A stretch of 64,000 nt of DNA, from assembly GCF_007860135.1 (NCBI RefSeq), contig NZ_SJPV01000017.1, positions 1 through 64,000 on the forward strand. Reading direction: 5' to 3'. Every line of letters begins with the position of its first letter. Positions within the stretch are counted from its first letter, which is position 1. The notes below the pieces were generated by a model. The model was given only the letters and a program-made list of their open reading frames with translations. It had not been told where the DNA came from and did not search any database. Position numbers and translations under genes: made by a program. Origin of the DNA: Novipirellula artificiosorum. Lineage in GTDB: Bacteria; Planctomycetota; Planctomycetia; Pirellulales; Pirellulaceae. Below are positions 53,590-62,522 of the stretch, piece after piece.

Positions 53590-55194
53590 TCATGATTCCT
53601 TTACAACATCGCTTCGCCCAGCCACGAGATAGCCCAACAAGACCATCACCAACGGACCGATGACAACGACCATGAAAGGATGAAAAGGACTCGAGAAGCT
53701 TTCCAAGGATGTCGGCCAGCGATCGGTCACGGAGAGGGTCATCCAGCCGATCACAAGGATCCCCACGCCCACGACCCGGATGGCACGGCGGTTTGTGATC
53801 GAAGGAACCATCAGACCCAACAAGAACAGACCAATGATCGCAGCACCCAAGACTCCTGAAAGGAGCCACCAAATATCGAGCACGCTGTCGGTCAGTTGCA
53901 CGAGCGTGAGCGCCATCAGCGTCCCCAACACGCCCCAGGCGATCGTGGCACCTCGCAAGACAGCGAGTTGAGTTCTGTCACTCGATCCAGGCCGAAGCAA
54001 TCGCTTGAAGAAGTCGCTCATCACCAGCGTCGCCGACGAATTCAGCGAAGTCGATACGGTACTCATCGCCGCCGCAAAGACCGCCGCGATCAACAAACCT
54101 CGAACGCCTTGGGGCAACTGGGAGACGATAAAGTGGGGGAAAACGCGATCGCCCAAGTCGGTTTCGGTCAGTTCACCGGCCGCGAGCTGGAGCTTCTCGC
54201 GATAGTCGGCCGAATCAACGGACACGCCAGCCTGCATCAAATGCTGCTCCGCAACGATCACACGAACCTCCTGAATTTCGGCAGGATGACGTTCATAGAA
54301 AGCGTACAAGGACGACCCGATGAAAAGGAACAATGCACTGACCGGAACATACAACAATGCACCGAGCCATACGCTTTTCGCTGCTTCTCGATCCGTGCTG
54401 GCGGCGATGTAACGCTGAACATAGCTTTGGTCGACGCCAAAGTTTCGCAGATTGTCGAAGAAGCCGAACGCGAGCACGACCCAGATCGTCGGTGTGGAAA
54501 AGTCCAATAGAGACGCACTTCCCAGCGAAAGCTTGTCGTGTTCGTTTGCCAGTTCCATCACTTCCAATGGTCCGCCTGACATCCCAAACAGTAGGATTGC
54601 CAACGCCAACAGCGCGCCGACCAACAACACGACCGCTTGAATCGCATCGGCCCAGATCACAGCAACGATTCCACCGACAAAAGAATAAGCGGTGACGATC
54701 ACACCGGTGACCATGATGATCATGCGAATGTCCCAGCCAAACAGCACCGCCATTGGTAACGCCATCAAATACATGACCACGCCGATCCGTGCGACCTGAT
54801 ACATCAAATAAAAACAACTTGCGAAAACTCGAGCCCACAACCCGAAGCGTTTCTCCATCCACGAGTACGCCGAAATTTCGCCGGATCGGCGATAGAGCGG
54901 CACAAACCAATGCACAGCCACAAAAGCCGCAAAGGGAATCGCCAGCGAAAAGACAAACACATTCCAGTTGTCGACGAAGGCTTTGCCCGGCAATGCCAGA
55001 TAGCTGATGCTGCTGAGATAGGTCGCAAAGATGGAGAGCCCGCACAACCACCCAGGAAGCGTTCGCCCGCCCGCAGAAAACTGGTCCGCCGAGTTGTTTC
55101 GCCGCCAGAAAAACAGGCCCAAAGACAAAATTCCAACGAAATATCCGACTAACACCAGCCAGTCGAGGCCGTTGAATAACACGGCAGCGATCAT
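53590..55194 (-). CDS. Sodium/solute symporter (SSS family)
   Basis: The product has 534 residues with about 13 transmembrane helices. Family features are RTLPGWLCGLSIFATYLSSI then SYLALPGKAF in the first helices, YSWMEKRFGLWARVFASCFY, and SVVGGIVAVIWADAIQ-like helix 6 (written SFVGGIVAVIWADAIQAVVL). The conserved Na+-site Ser/Thr region is MSTVSTSLNSSATLVMSDFF. The start codon overlaps the stop of the aldolase gene as ATGA. In planctomycetes such a symporter next to a DapA/NanA-type aldolase usually imports the aldolase substrate, possibly sialic acid or a sugar acid; that is inference. Confidence 0.93.
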   Translation of the reverse strand: MIAAVLFNGLDWLVLVGYFVGILSLGLFFWRRNNSADQFSAGGRTLPGWLCGLSIFATYLSSISYLALPGKAFVDNWNVFVFSLAIPFAAFVAVHWFVPLYRRSGEISAYSWMEKRFGLWARVFASCFYLMYQVARIGVVMYLMALPMAVLFGWDIRMIIMVTGVIVTAYSFVGGIVAVIWADAIQAVVLLVGALLALAILLFGMSGGPLEVMELANEHDKLSLGSASLLDFSTPTIWVVLAFGFFDNLRNFGVDQSYVQRYIAASTDREAAKSVWLGALLYVPVSALFLFIGSSLYAFYERHPAEIQEVRVIVAEQHLMQAGVSVDSADYREKLQLAAGELTETDLGDRVFPHFIVSQLPQGVRGLLIAAVFAAAMSTVSTSLNSSATLVMSDFFKRLLRPGSSDRTQLAVLRGATIAWGVLGTLMALTLVQLTDSVLDIWWLLSGVLGAAIIGLFLLGLMVPSITNRRAIRVVGVGILVIGWMTLSVTDRWPTSLESFSSPFHPFMVVVIGPLVMVLLGYLVAGRSDVVKES

Positions 55195-56132
55195 AGGATG
55201 CCCACCCTTGCTAAGACGTCGGCAACTAGGTTTCGCTGCGGTTCAAGGAATCGGTTGAAAGGATCAGCCGGCAAGTCGCTGCAGATGTTCAAGATCGACA
55301 GTGCTGACTTCGTCGCTTTAATGTGTCGCGATGCGTACTTGCCGACATCGTAGATTTTCTGGAACTCGCGAATCTTTTCGGATAGCTTTTCTGCGGTATC
55401 CATGTCACCATCCACTAGTGCGCGGTGACAACCGGTAAACAACTGTGGTGCGACGTTCGCGCCGCCGCAAACGCCTCCATCACCACCCAGTGCGTGAGCT
55501 TCGGCCAGTAGCGCTTCGGGCCCGAGCAAAATGCTCCAATCAGGACGAACCGTTTTCAGTTTGCAGAGGTTTGCGTAATAGCCCAAATCACCACTGCTGT
55601 CCTTCACACCAACGATGGACGAAATCGTGGAGAGCCTACGGAGGGTCTCAATCTCAAACCAAACTTTCGTCAACCCTGGCATGTTGTAAAGCATCAAAGG
55701 CAGCGGAATCAGCGGCGCGAGGTTTTGCACATAAGCCGTCAACTCGGTTTGTCCCACCGGAAAGTAATAGGGGGTTGTCAAGACAGCCGCATCCGCACCG
55801 CAATCGGCCGCATGCTGGGCTAGGGCGACCGATTCAACAAACGCCGTGTCGGTTACGCCGACAAGAACAGGGACGCGACCCTCCACCCGTCGCGTCACTT
55901 CTTTGATCATTTCACGGCGGAGTCGATAGCTTAGACTCGGTGCTTCGCCCGTGCTGCCGAGAATGAAGACGCCGGCCACCCCGCCGGCAATCACATGATC
56001 GATCAGACGCTGCAATCCTTCGATATCCAGTGTGTCCCTTGCTGCGAGCGGCGTGACTAACGGTGGAACGATGCCGGACAAGGCGAAGTGCTGCGGATTC
56101 GAGGTCTGCTTGAAAATCGTCGTTGCCGTCAT
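55191..56132 (-). CDS. DapA/NanA-family lyase (class I pyruvate aldolase)
   Basis: ATG 56132 is chosen (TATTIFKQTSNPQHFALSGI); the frame is open upstream without similarity. The 313-residue (beta/alpha)8 enzyme has HFALSGIVPPLVTPL, the phosphate/carboxylate loop FILGSTGEAPSLSY, the catalytic Tyr Y149 in LMLYNMPGLTK and the Schiff-base Lys K177 in IVGVKDSSGD. Members condense or cleave pyruvate adducts (dihydrodipicolinate, N-acetylneuraminate, 2-keto-3-deoxy sugar acids). Coupling to a symporter and a GntR/FCD regulator argues for a catabolic aldolase rather than lysine biosynthesis. A sialate lyase is one option, supported weakly by the sialate O-acetylesterase gene at 16.4 kb. Confidence 0.9.
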   Translation of the reverse strand: MTATTIFKQTSNPQHFALSGIVPPLVTPLAARDTLDIEGLQRLIDHVIAGGVAGVFILGSTGEAPSLSYRLRREMIKEVTRRVEGRVPVLVGVTDTAFVESVALAQHAADCGADAAVLTTPYYFPVGQTELTAYVQNLAPLIPLPLMLYNMPGLTKVWFEIETLRRLSTISSIVGVKDSSGDLGYYANLCKLKTVRPDWSILLGPEALLAEAHALGGDGGVCGGANVAPQLFTGCHRALVDGDMDTAEKLSEKIREFQKIYDVGKYASRHIKATKSALSILNICSDLPADPFNRFLEPQRNLVADVLARVGIL

Positions 56133-56318
56133 TGAGATGCGTAGCCTGCGAGAATTGAAGGCGAAGCCCTGCCTGTCTGCAATGTAGTCTATAGAGAACG
56201 TGGATGCAAGCGACTGCGGGGGCGTGCGAGGGCAACTCACTTGCCTCGGGAACGTGCGAAAAGAAGTTGCCCGAATCAAGTGTAGCGGAATGAAACCGCA
56301 ATCGGATCGCGAGTCTGA

Positions 56319-57020
56319 TCAGTCGGCGTTTTCCGCCTCGGCTTGCTCGTCAATCGTCGCAAGAGAATCAAGCAGTCCTCTTTGAATGTGCGCTGCCGAG
56401 GCGGCTCGGGCCTGTTCCGCGTTTCCCGTTCGAATCGCAGCCAGAATTCGCTCGTGCTCGTCGCACGTGCGTTGCATTCCTGCGGAGGTGTAGGCGTGTT
56501 GGCGAATGCCAAAGACAAGTGTAAGGACGTGCGATTGGGATGCGGTGCGCATCAAAGCCTGGTTGCCAGTTGCTTCAACGATCAGCTTATGGAATTGATA
56601 GTCCGCTTTATCGAAGCGTTTGCTGATTCGTTTCCCCGCAAATTTCCGTTCGGATTGCCGATGCTCCACCGTGAGCGCCCGCATGTCCGAAAGCTCCTTC
56701 TCGATCTGCGCGAGTTGACGAGCAATGATCCGCTGGGCCGCCAGTGCCGCCGTTGCCGGCTCGATCACCTCGCGAACCTCATAAATCTCAATCAGATCGT
56801 TCCGATTAAGGCTACACACGATTGCCCCCATGTTGGGCACCAGGTCCACCAATCCTTCATTGGCCAACTGGCCCGCAGCTTCTCGAACAGGTGTCGCGCT
56901 GACGCCGATTTCCTTTCCAATGGGGCCGTAAAGCAATCTGCTGCCGGGCTCGAAATCGCCGGCTATCAGCTTATTGCGCAAGTGCTGATAAGCGCGATTC
57001 GCGTTCGTTTCAATCGCCAT
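56319..57020 (-). CDS. GntR-family regulator, FCD (FadR) subfamily
   Basis: The 233-residue protein has the N-terminal winged helix (NKLIAGDFEPGSRLLYGPIG, then GVSATPVREAAGQLANEGLV) and a C-terminal FCD ligand domain with metal ligands in DKADYQFHKLIVEATGNQAL and CDEHERILAAIRTGNAEQAR. These regulators bind carboxylic or sugar acids and usually repress the adjacent catabolic operon. It sits 186 bp upstream of the aldolase-symporter pair in the same direction, so it probably controls that pair. No operator was identified. Confidence 0.93.
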   Translation of the reverse strand: MAIETNANRAYQHLRNKLIAGDFEPGSRLLYGPIGKEIGVSATPVREAAGQLANEGLVDLVPNMGAIVCSLNRNDLIEIYEVREVIEPATAALAAQRIIARQLAQIEKELSDMRALTVEHRQSERKFAGKRISKRFDKADYQFHKLIVEATGNQALMRTASQSHVLTLVFGIRQHAYTSAGMQRTCDEHERILAAIRTGNAEQARAASAAHIQRGLLDSLATIDEQAEAENAD

Positions 57021-57156
57021 TCGATTTGTCAGAAAATCAAGACTTTGTAAGAAAGAGTAGGCTCTTAGTGTAGCTGTTCGAGGAGCCCGTGGGGAGGGTG
57101 TCTCTGGAGGCTCGCTAGAAACGAATCCTCCGTCATGACCATTTATGCCGACGAAG

Positions 57157-58293
57157 TCATTGAAAACGCAGCGATTTTGCCGCGAGCAGACTGGTCGTGA
57201 TTGCGAACAGTGCGATCAAACCGAGCGGATTCAAAATCTCCGCTAGACCTCCGCCAAAACTGATCAACTGGTGCATCGCATCCATTGCCCACGCGGTGGG
57301 AAAGAGTTGACCCACTTGGCGAGCAAAATCGGGAACAATCTCAAGAGGCCACCAACAGCCTCCGAGCGCAGCCATCGCGATCGAGCCTAACGTACATAGC
57401 CCTTGAACGCTCTCTTGATTTTTGACAACCGCGGCAATCAGGACGCCGAGTGAAGCGCAGCCCCAAGCAAAAACCACCAACGTGACACCAATCAACAACA
57501 GGTTGTCGCCATAGTCCATGCCAAAAACGAGTTTGCTGATCAACAGCAAATAGACGATCTGTACGATCCCTAACAGAAATCGCCCAAGAATTTTGCCAAC
57601 GACCAATTGCATTCTTGATACTGGATGAACGGCGATACGGCGTAGCACTCCGCCCGATCGCTCCTGTGATATCGCCAGGCCTCCGAAGATCAGCAAATTC
57701 ATCAAGACAAACATGACGAGATATCCTGGGACGGATTGCTCGAATCCCGATGGGATCTTCCTGCGTCCGGCGAACTGAACCTCCAACTGGACGGGCTTTT
57801 CGCGTGCAAGCATCGCCCTTAACGGCGCTTCACGGAGCATCGAATCAGCTTCCTGCGAAACCACGGCAAAGATCGCCGATGTGACCGCAGTGATCGCACG
57901 TACGATTCGCACTTCAACCATCGCCGCTGGCTGCAAATCACTATCCGACCGCCGAAAGAACTCGACATCGACTTGCTCTGCCGATTCGACTTTCGCAGTG
58001 AAGTCCTCAGGAATATGGAGGGTTCGTTCGGCGGGATCGGCATCAACCCAATCAATCACCCGAAACCCTTCTTGTTCAAGTTGTTCAAGAAAGATTGCTC
58101 CGACGTAGCCGCTATCCTCGTTATGGACGACCACTGTGGGACGCGGATCCTCGGGGGGGCGATCCGATCCACCCGTTGCCGTTCCAAAGAAATAGATAAA
58201 GACAACGGGCATCACGAACAACCAAAAATAGCCGCCCTTGTCTTTCAAGAAAACACGAAGATCATTGCTCGCGATCACCCAAATGCATCTCAT
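57157..58293 (-). CDS. ABC-2 type transporter permease (second subunit)
   Basis: The product has 378 residues with an N-terminal anchor (FWLFVMPVVFIYFFGTATGG), a large extracytoplasmic domain (about 40-175) and five C-terminal helices including LVMFVLMNLLIFGGLAISQE and LLIGVTLVVFAWGCASLGVL. The segment QERSGGVLRRIAVHPVSRMQ is the coupling element of ABC-2 exporters. Its ATG overlaps the stop of the first permease gene as ATGA. With the preceding permease and ATPase it forms a drug- or polysaccharide-type exporter of unknown substrate. Confidence 0.92.
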   Translation of the reverse strand: MRCIWVIASNDLRVFLKDKGGYFWLFVMPVVFIYFFGTATGGSDRPPEDPRPTVVVHNEDSGYVGAIFLEQLEQEGFRVIDWVDADPAERTLHIPEDFTAKVESAEQVDVEFFRRSDSDLQPAAMVEVRIVRAITAVTSAIFAVVSQEADSMLREAPLRAMLAREKPVQLEVQFAGRRKIPSGFEQSVPGYLVMFVLMNLLIFGGLAISQERSGGVLRRIAVHPVSRMQLVVGKILGRFLLGIVQIVYLLLISKLVFGMDYGDNLLLIGVTLVVFAWGCASLGVLIAAVVKNQESVQGLCTLGSIAMAALGGCWWPLEIVPDFARQVGQLFPTAWAMDAMHQLISFGGGLAEILNPLGLIALFAITTSLLAAKSLRFQ

Positions 58294-59555
58294 TCCTCTG
58301 CTCCCTGATCAAGTCGGTATTGGAACAGCGGGATCGCGATCATCAACATCGTAGCGCCAACTGCCACTAGACCAATCGACGCGGTCGCCCAATTCGGGCC
58401 GGGAAAACCAAACTGAAGATTTTTGATCGATTCCGCAAAGGCGTGATTTGGCATCCTGGGGGACAAAATATCTCGAATGAATGGCGGCAAATTCTGGCTC
58501 GGTAGCATCGAACCACCGAGAAATCCAATCATCATGATGAGGATCGTCGACAAAATCGCAATCCGTTTTTCACGGTAAATGACTGCGACCATCAGGTATG
58601 CAAATCCAACACAAAACGCGGAATAGGCGGAGGTGAGGATGGCGGTCTCAACTGGGCTTCGCCATTGGATTCCAAAAATCCATGCTCCACCGACAAGCAT
58701 GATCACCGCAGCAAGGATCACGACCGTATACGAATAGACTGCTTTGGCGACGAAGAACGGCAACAAACGAACTTGGCATGTGCGAAAGCGATTGAGCGTT
58801 TTCGTCCTTCGCTCAACGACCAAATCTCTAGCTGTCGCCTCAGCGGTAAACAGCAGAAACAACGCGGCGAGTCCCGGCATGACCAGTGCAAACACGTTAA
58901 AGCCTTCGCTTTCCTCATCGGCAATTTCGGGATCCTCGACGGTGCCTCGTTGAAGCCCAATCACCGGTGGAAAAAGGTAGCCTTCCGCCCGCTTCAGCCG
59001 ATCACCGATGCGTGTCATGATGCTTGCCAAGCGAACGGTATCCGGTGCGCCGGGGGCATCGAGAATTTCGATGACATCTGGCATCTCATCGACCAAGTTC
59101 AGAGAAACCGCGTTGAGTCCCTCGGTCACTAACCGCAGCAACTCTTCAGTAATCGCCGGCATGTAGGACTGCGCTGGATTCTTAATCAACTCGATCGGCG
59201 GTGTTGACTGACCCGAAACGTACTTCTCGGTAAAGTCTTTTGGGATAACGATCACGGCACTGATCTGATTGTTGTTCATCAAGTCCATCGCCTCGGAGCG
59301 AGTGACGCCAACCGAATCGAGGTAGTCAGCAGCCTGTTCACCAGAGGCGGCGGTGGCGATCATGTTTCCGATCAATCCTTGATCCTCGTTCACGATCGCT
59401 AGTTGGATACGAGGCATCTCTCCGTTACGAGCCGATGGGCCAAAGACGCTGCCAACGAGTGCGGTGATGCCGATCGGCATGGCCAACAAAATCGCAAAAC
59501 CGACCCAATTGGAGCGCAGTCGTCGCAAGTCTTTCCGCAGCAATGTTCCAAGCAT
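58290..59555 (-). CDS. ABC-2 type transporter permease (first subunit)
   Basis: ATG 59555 (MLGTLLRKDLRRLRSNW) is chosen since it lies 1 base after the ATPase stop; an open frame extends to 59600 inside the ATPase gene. The 421-residue protein has an N-terminal helix (VGFAILLAMPIGITALVGSV), a long external domain (about 45-220), then five or six helices such as FNVFALVMPGLAALFLLFTA and IAILSTILIMMIGFLGGSML. It forms the heterodimeric channel with the permease encoded next. Confidence 0.92.
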   Translation of the reverse strand: MLGTLLRKDLRRLRSNWVGFAILLAMPIGITALVGSVFGPSARNGEMPRIQLAIVNEDQGLIGNMIATAASGEQAADYLDSVGVTRSEAMDLMNNNQISAVIVIPKDFTEKYVSGQSTPPIELIKNPAQSYMPAITEELLRLVTEGLNAVSLNLVDEMPDVIEILDAPGAPDTVRLASIMTRIGDRLKRAEGYLFPPVIGLQRGTVEDPEIADEESEGFNVFALVMPGLAALFLLFTAEATARDLVVERRTKTLNRFRTCQVRLLPFFVAKAVYSYTVVILAAVIMLVGGAWIFGIQWRSPVETAILTSAYSAFCVGFAYLMVAVIYREKRIAILSTILIMMIGFLGGSMLPSQNLPPFIRDILSPRMPNHAFAESIKNLQFGFPGPNWATASIGLVAVGATMLMIAIPLFQYRLDQGAEE

Positions 59556-59556
59556 C

Positions 59557-60498
59557 TTATTCTCGCAGTTCTCGTCCAGTGAGTTGCAAAAAGACGTCAT
59601 TTAGATTCGGTTTCTTCACCATTGCGTTGTCAACCCTAACAGGAATGTCCAATAGCTCTCGCAAACAATCAGACGGGTGACGCTCGTCGACCGATGCGAG
59701 GATAAGCTGATGCTCGCGCTGACTTAGGATTCGGAAACGATCGGCAAATCCAGTCCATTGCTTCGGATCTGCATTCGCGAAGTCGCCTTCCAATACGAAC
59801 AATCGGTCACCGCTCAAACGATTTTGCAATTCCTGTAAGGTTCCTTCGGCCAGTAGTTTTCCGTGGTCGATGATTCCGATCCGGTCACAAAGTGTTTCGG
59901 CTTCCTCAAGATAGTGCGTCGTGTAGAGCACTCCGGTGCCCTGTGCGGTCAGGCCGCGAACAAACTCGAGAATGTTCGCACGAGCTTGCGGATCGATGCC
60001 AACGGTCGGTTCGTCCAGCAACAACAGTTGCGGGTTGTGAAGCAGAGCGCAACCGATATTGACCCGTCGCTTCATTCCACCCGAATAGGTGCGAACCGCG
60101 TCGCGGCGCCGATCGGTTAGCATCAGGTCGTGCAGCAGGTGTTCGGTTCGCTCCTTTGCCAACTTGGATGACAATCCGGCAAGTTTCCCCCAAAACAACA
60201 GGTTTTCTTCGGCTGAAAGCTCTTCATAGAGAGCAACCTCTTGGGGCACGACCCCCATGCTTTGCTGGGCGGATTTGGGATCGATTGAGAAATCTTTCCC
60301 ATTGATCGACACGGTCCCGCTATCAGGCTTCCGTAAGCCACAGATCATGTCGATCGTTGTCGTTTTCCCCGCGCCGTTGGGGCCTAGCAAGCCATAGACT
60401 TCGCCCGCATTAATCGCGAACGACACACCGGAAACGGCGTGGATGTCACCAAATGCTTTGAACAATCGATCAACTGCGAGAACCTTCGAGTGTGTCAT
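59557..60498 (-). CDS. ABC transporter ATP-binding protein (DrrA/NatA type)
   Basis: The 313-residue cytoplasmic ATPase has Walker A GLLGPNGAGKTTTIDMICGL, Q-loop VVPQEVALYEELSAEENLLF, signature RTYSGGMKRRVNIGCALL and Walker B LLLLDEPTVGIDP, then the switch His in YTTHYLEEAETLCDRIG. A C-terminal ~85-residue extension is typical of exporters of the DrrA group. It is first in a tightly packed three-gene operon with two ABC-2 permeases. Confidence 0.95.
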   Translation of the reverse strand: MTHSKVLAVDRLFKAFGDIHAVSGVSFAINAGEVYGLLGPNGAGKTTTIDMICGLRKPDSGTVSINGKDFSIDPKSAQQSMGVVPQEVALYEELSAEENLLFWGKLAGLSSKLAKERTEHLLHDLMLTDRRRDAVRTYSGGMKRRVNIGCALLHNPQLLLLDEPTVGIDPQARANILEFVRGLTAQGTGVLYTTHYLEEAETLCDRIGIIDHGKLLAEGTLQELQNRLSGDRLFVLEGDFANADPKQWTGFADRFRILSQREHQLILASVDERHPSDCLRELLDIPVRVDNAMVKKPNLNDVFLQLTGRELRE

Positions 60499-60693
60499 GG
60501 GTTTGCTGCAAAACAGGCAGAATCGAAAAAGGGACTGGGCCTGACTGAGAAGGCTCGACCATTTACCTCATCGGGCGCAACAATTCACAAAGAGTTCAAG
60601 AAACAGGACACGCAACGCTAAGACGATGCCGCTGCGGTCGTCTACGAATTCAGGCCAGTTTCGAATATCGCGTGGATGCGCTTCGGTGAAAGA

Positions 60694-61941
60694 TCAGCGT
60701 GGCCCCAATTTCGAAAGGTGCCGCGTTGCGAATTCCACGTACTGCTGCCAATCAAAGTCGGTCACATCGTGCTTTCCACTTCGCATGTGGTAGCCAATCT
60801 GTCCATGGACCGGTTCATTCACCGCGGGCATGGTGTCGGTCGGCAAACCCTCGGTGCCCAGCAGCCGATAGACAGGGTCGGCATGCAGACATGACAAGAA
60901 CTCACCTTTTGGATCAGCCCACTGGTCCGCTTCGGCGCTTGCAACGTAGAGGGGACGCGGCGCAACGAGTGCCAATAGCACATGGTTGTCGAATGGCATG
61001 TCGGCTTCATGGTTTCCGTACTTCTTGAAGTTTCCGCAGAACCAGTGTGGGAAGGAGTCGTTGATTCGCCATACCGTTTCTCCGATCCTCCGGCGTGATA
61101 AGGCAGCACCACCACAGCCAGAATCATTTGAAATCACCAGTGCAATTCGCTCGTCCGATGCACCTGCCCACAAACTGGTTTTGCCAAGTCGCGAATGACC
61201 GAAGACGGCAACTTTTGTCGCATCCACTTCTTCCACCTTTTCCAAAACATCCACGACTCGGCTCAACGCCCACGCCCAGGTCGCGATCGATGCCGCCTGG
61301 TCAGCGGCAGGAATTCCGAGTTGCTCGTGAACGCCGTTCTTGAAACCATCATCGAAATCAGGATCGACGTCTCCGTAGTACAAAGTCACCAACCCGAATC
61401 CGCCATCGACAATCTGTTCAATCGACCAGCGACTTGCGGATGTGCCTCGATCCTTTTCATGAGCTTGATGATCCGAAGTACTTCGCATCCAACTCTGCGG
61501 AAGCAAAACCGCAGGATCATCGATCACGGTATGGTTGCCGTTAAAGTTATACCCAAGGAAAACGGGGACCGCTTTTTCAGTCGCAGACTTCGGCAAGAAC
61601 AAGGCAAGGTTCAATTCCTTGCCAGCAAGTTCCACGATCAGCTGTCGCAGCAGCACCTTACCGTCGAGAACCAGCGTGTTGTCCGCTGCAGATCGAAATT
61701 GGGTCGCCCCTTGACTCTCAGGCGGAGCCATTCCGAACATCTCTCGCGAAAGCAGGTCGTACCATTCGACACGCTTTGCCACCCAGTCGTCAGCCGTCGT
61801 CACTCCGGCAAGGACATCCGGTAACTCGTAGGCCGGAATCTTCGACTCGTCATAGTTTGCCTCAAAGACGAACTCTTCGGCATTGAGGGTAACGGACAAC
61901 ACGAGGGCGGTGGCAATTATGCCAAGCAGGGATAGATTCAT
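60694..61941 (-). CDS. Exported CE15-like esterase (glucuronoyl/acetyl esterase type)
   Basis: ATG 61941 gives a signal peptide (LLGIIATALVLSVTLNAEEF) and 415 residues. The alpha/beta-hydrolase nucleophile is S250 in VFGHSRLGKTSLWAG, the CE15-type G-x-S-R-x-G element. DSGCGGAALSRRRIGETVW and the final His region GYHMRSGKHDVTDFDWQQYV complete the set. CE15 enzymes cleave esters of glucuronic acid in plant or algal polysaccharides. The exact substrate is inference. It is divergent from the small remnant at 62088. Confidence 0.88.
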   Translation of the reverse strand: MNLSLLGIIATALVLSVTLNAEEFVFEANYDESKIPAYELPDVLAGVTTADDWVAKRVEWYDLLSREMFGMAPPESQGATQFRSAADNTLVLDGKVLLRQLIVELAGKELNLALFLPKSATEKAVPVFLGYNFNGNHTVIDDPAVLLPQSWMRSTSDHQAHEKDRGTSASRWSIEQIVDGGFGLVTLYYGDVDPDFDDGFKNGVHEQLGIPAADQAASIATWAWALSRVVDVLEKVEEVDATKVAVFGHSRLGKTSLWAGASDERIALVISNDSGCGGAALSRRRIGETVWRINDSFPHWFCGNFKKYGNHEADMPFDNHVLLALVAPRPLYVASAEADQWADPKGEFLSCLHADPVYRLLGTEGLPTDTMPAVNEPVHGQIGYHMRSGKHDVTDFDWQQYVEFATRHLSKLGPR

Positions 61942-62087
61942 AATGAGAATTCTAAGCCGCGCCGTGGCGGATATCAACAGCAGCCATCCCGCCCAGGCAG
62001 CAAGTTCAATGGACTGGGGCCACTTTCCCATTGCCGGTCAGGACCGAGTACACTGTTCTTGTTTCCTTCACCGCTCACTCCGTAGGT

Positions 62088-62460
62088 ATGATGATGATTC
62101 GCAATTTTGGCTTCTGCATGATCTTTTTGGTGAATCTTCTCAGCACGGCATCCGCAGAGAAGAACGCTTCGCTTGATCCTTTGATCGCTACACTCGGCGA
62201 ACCCACAATAAAGGAGTCGTTTGATTCCGCGCTTCCTGAGAGGTTCGTGGTCGCGAAGGGGCAATGGAAAGTTTGAGCAGGGAAAATGGTACACCCTGCA
62301 AGTGGAGATGTTGGGCGATCAGGTGGTTGCACAAACGGACAATGGCCTCGTTGTCAAAGCTTCCCACGCAAGCCTCGATACCGAAAAACCCAATTATCGT
62401 TTCGTCATGCGAGGTGACTCGCTCTCGCTAGACGATTTAACCGTCTGGGACTTGAAATAG
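62088..62460 (+). pseudogene. Secreted DUF1080/laminin-G-like protein, middle deleted and frameshifted
   Basis: From ATG 62088 one frame gives a signal peptide (FGFCMIFLVNLLSTASAEKN) and a first strand ESFDSALPERFVVAKGQWKV, after which a stop follows. Directly overlapping it, a second frame carries the C-terminal strands of the same fold (FEQGKWYTLQVEMLGDQVVA, then FVMRGDSLSLDDLTVWDLK) ending at 62460. Intact relatives (3-keto-disaccharide hydrolase / DUF1080-like jelly rolls) have about 200 or more residues. The changeover is near 62260-62275. The remnant cannot fold normally. Confidence 0.75.
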
Positions 62461-62522
62461 ACCGCGAATGCTGTCAGCCAAAATGCTCGTTTCCTATTAT
62501 TGACCTCTCACCTGATTTGACG

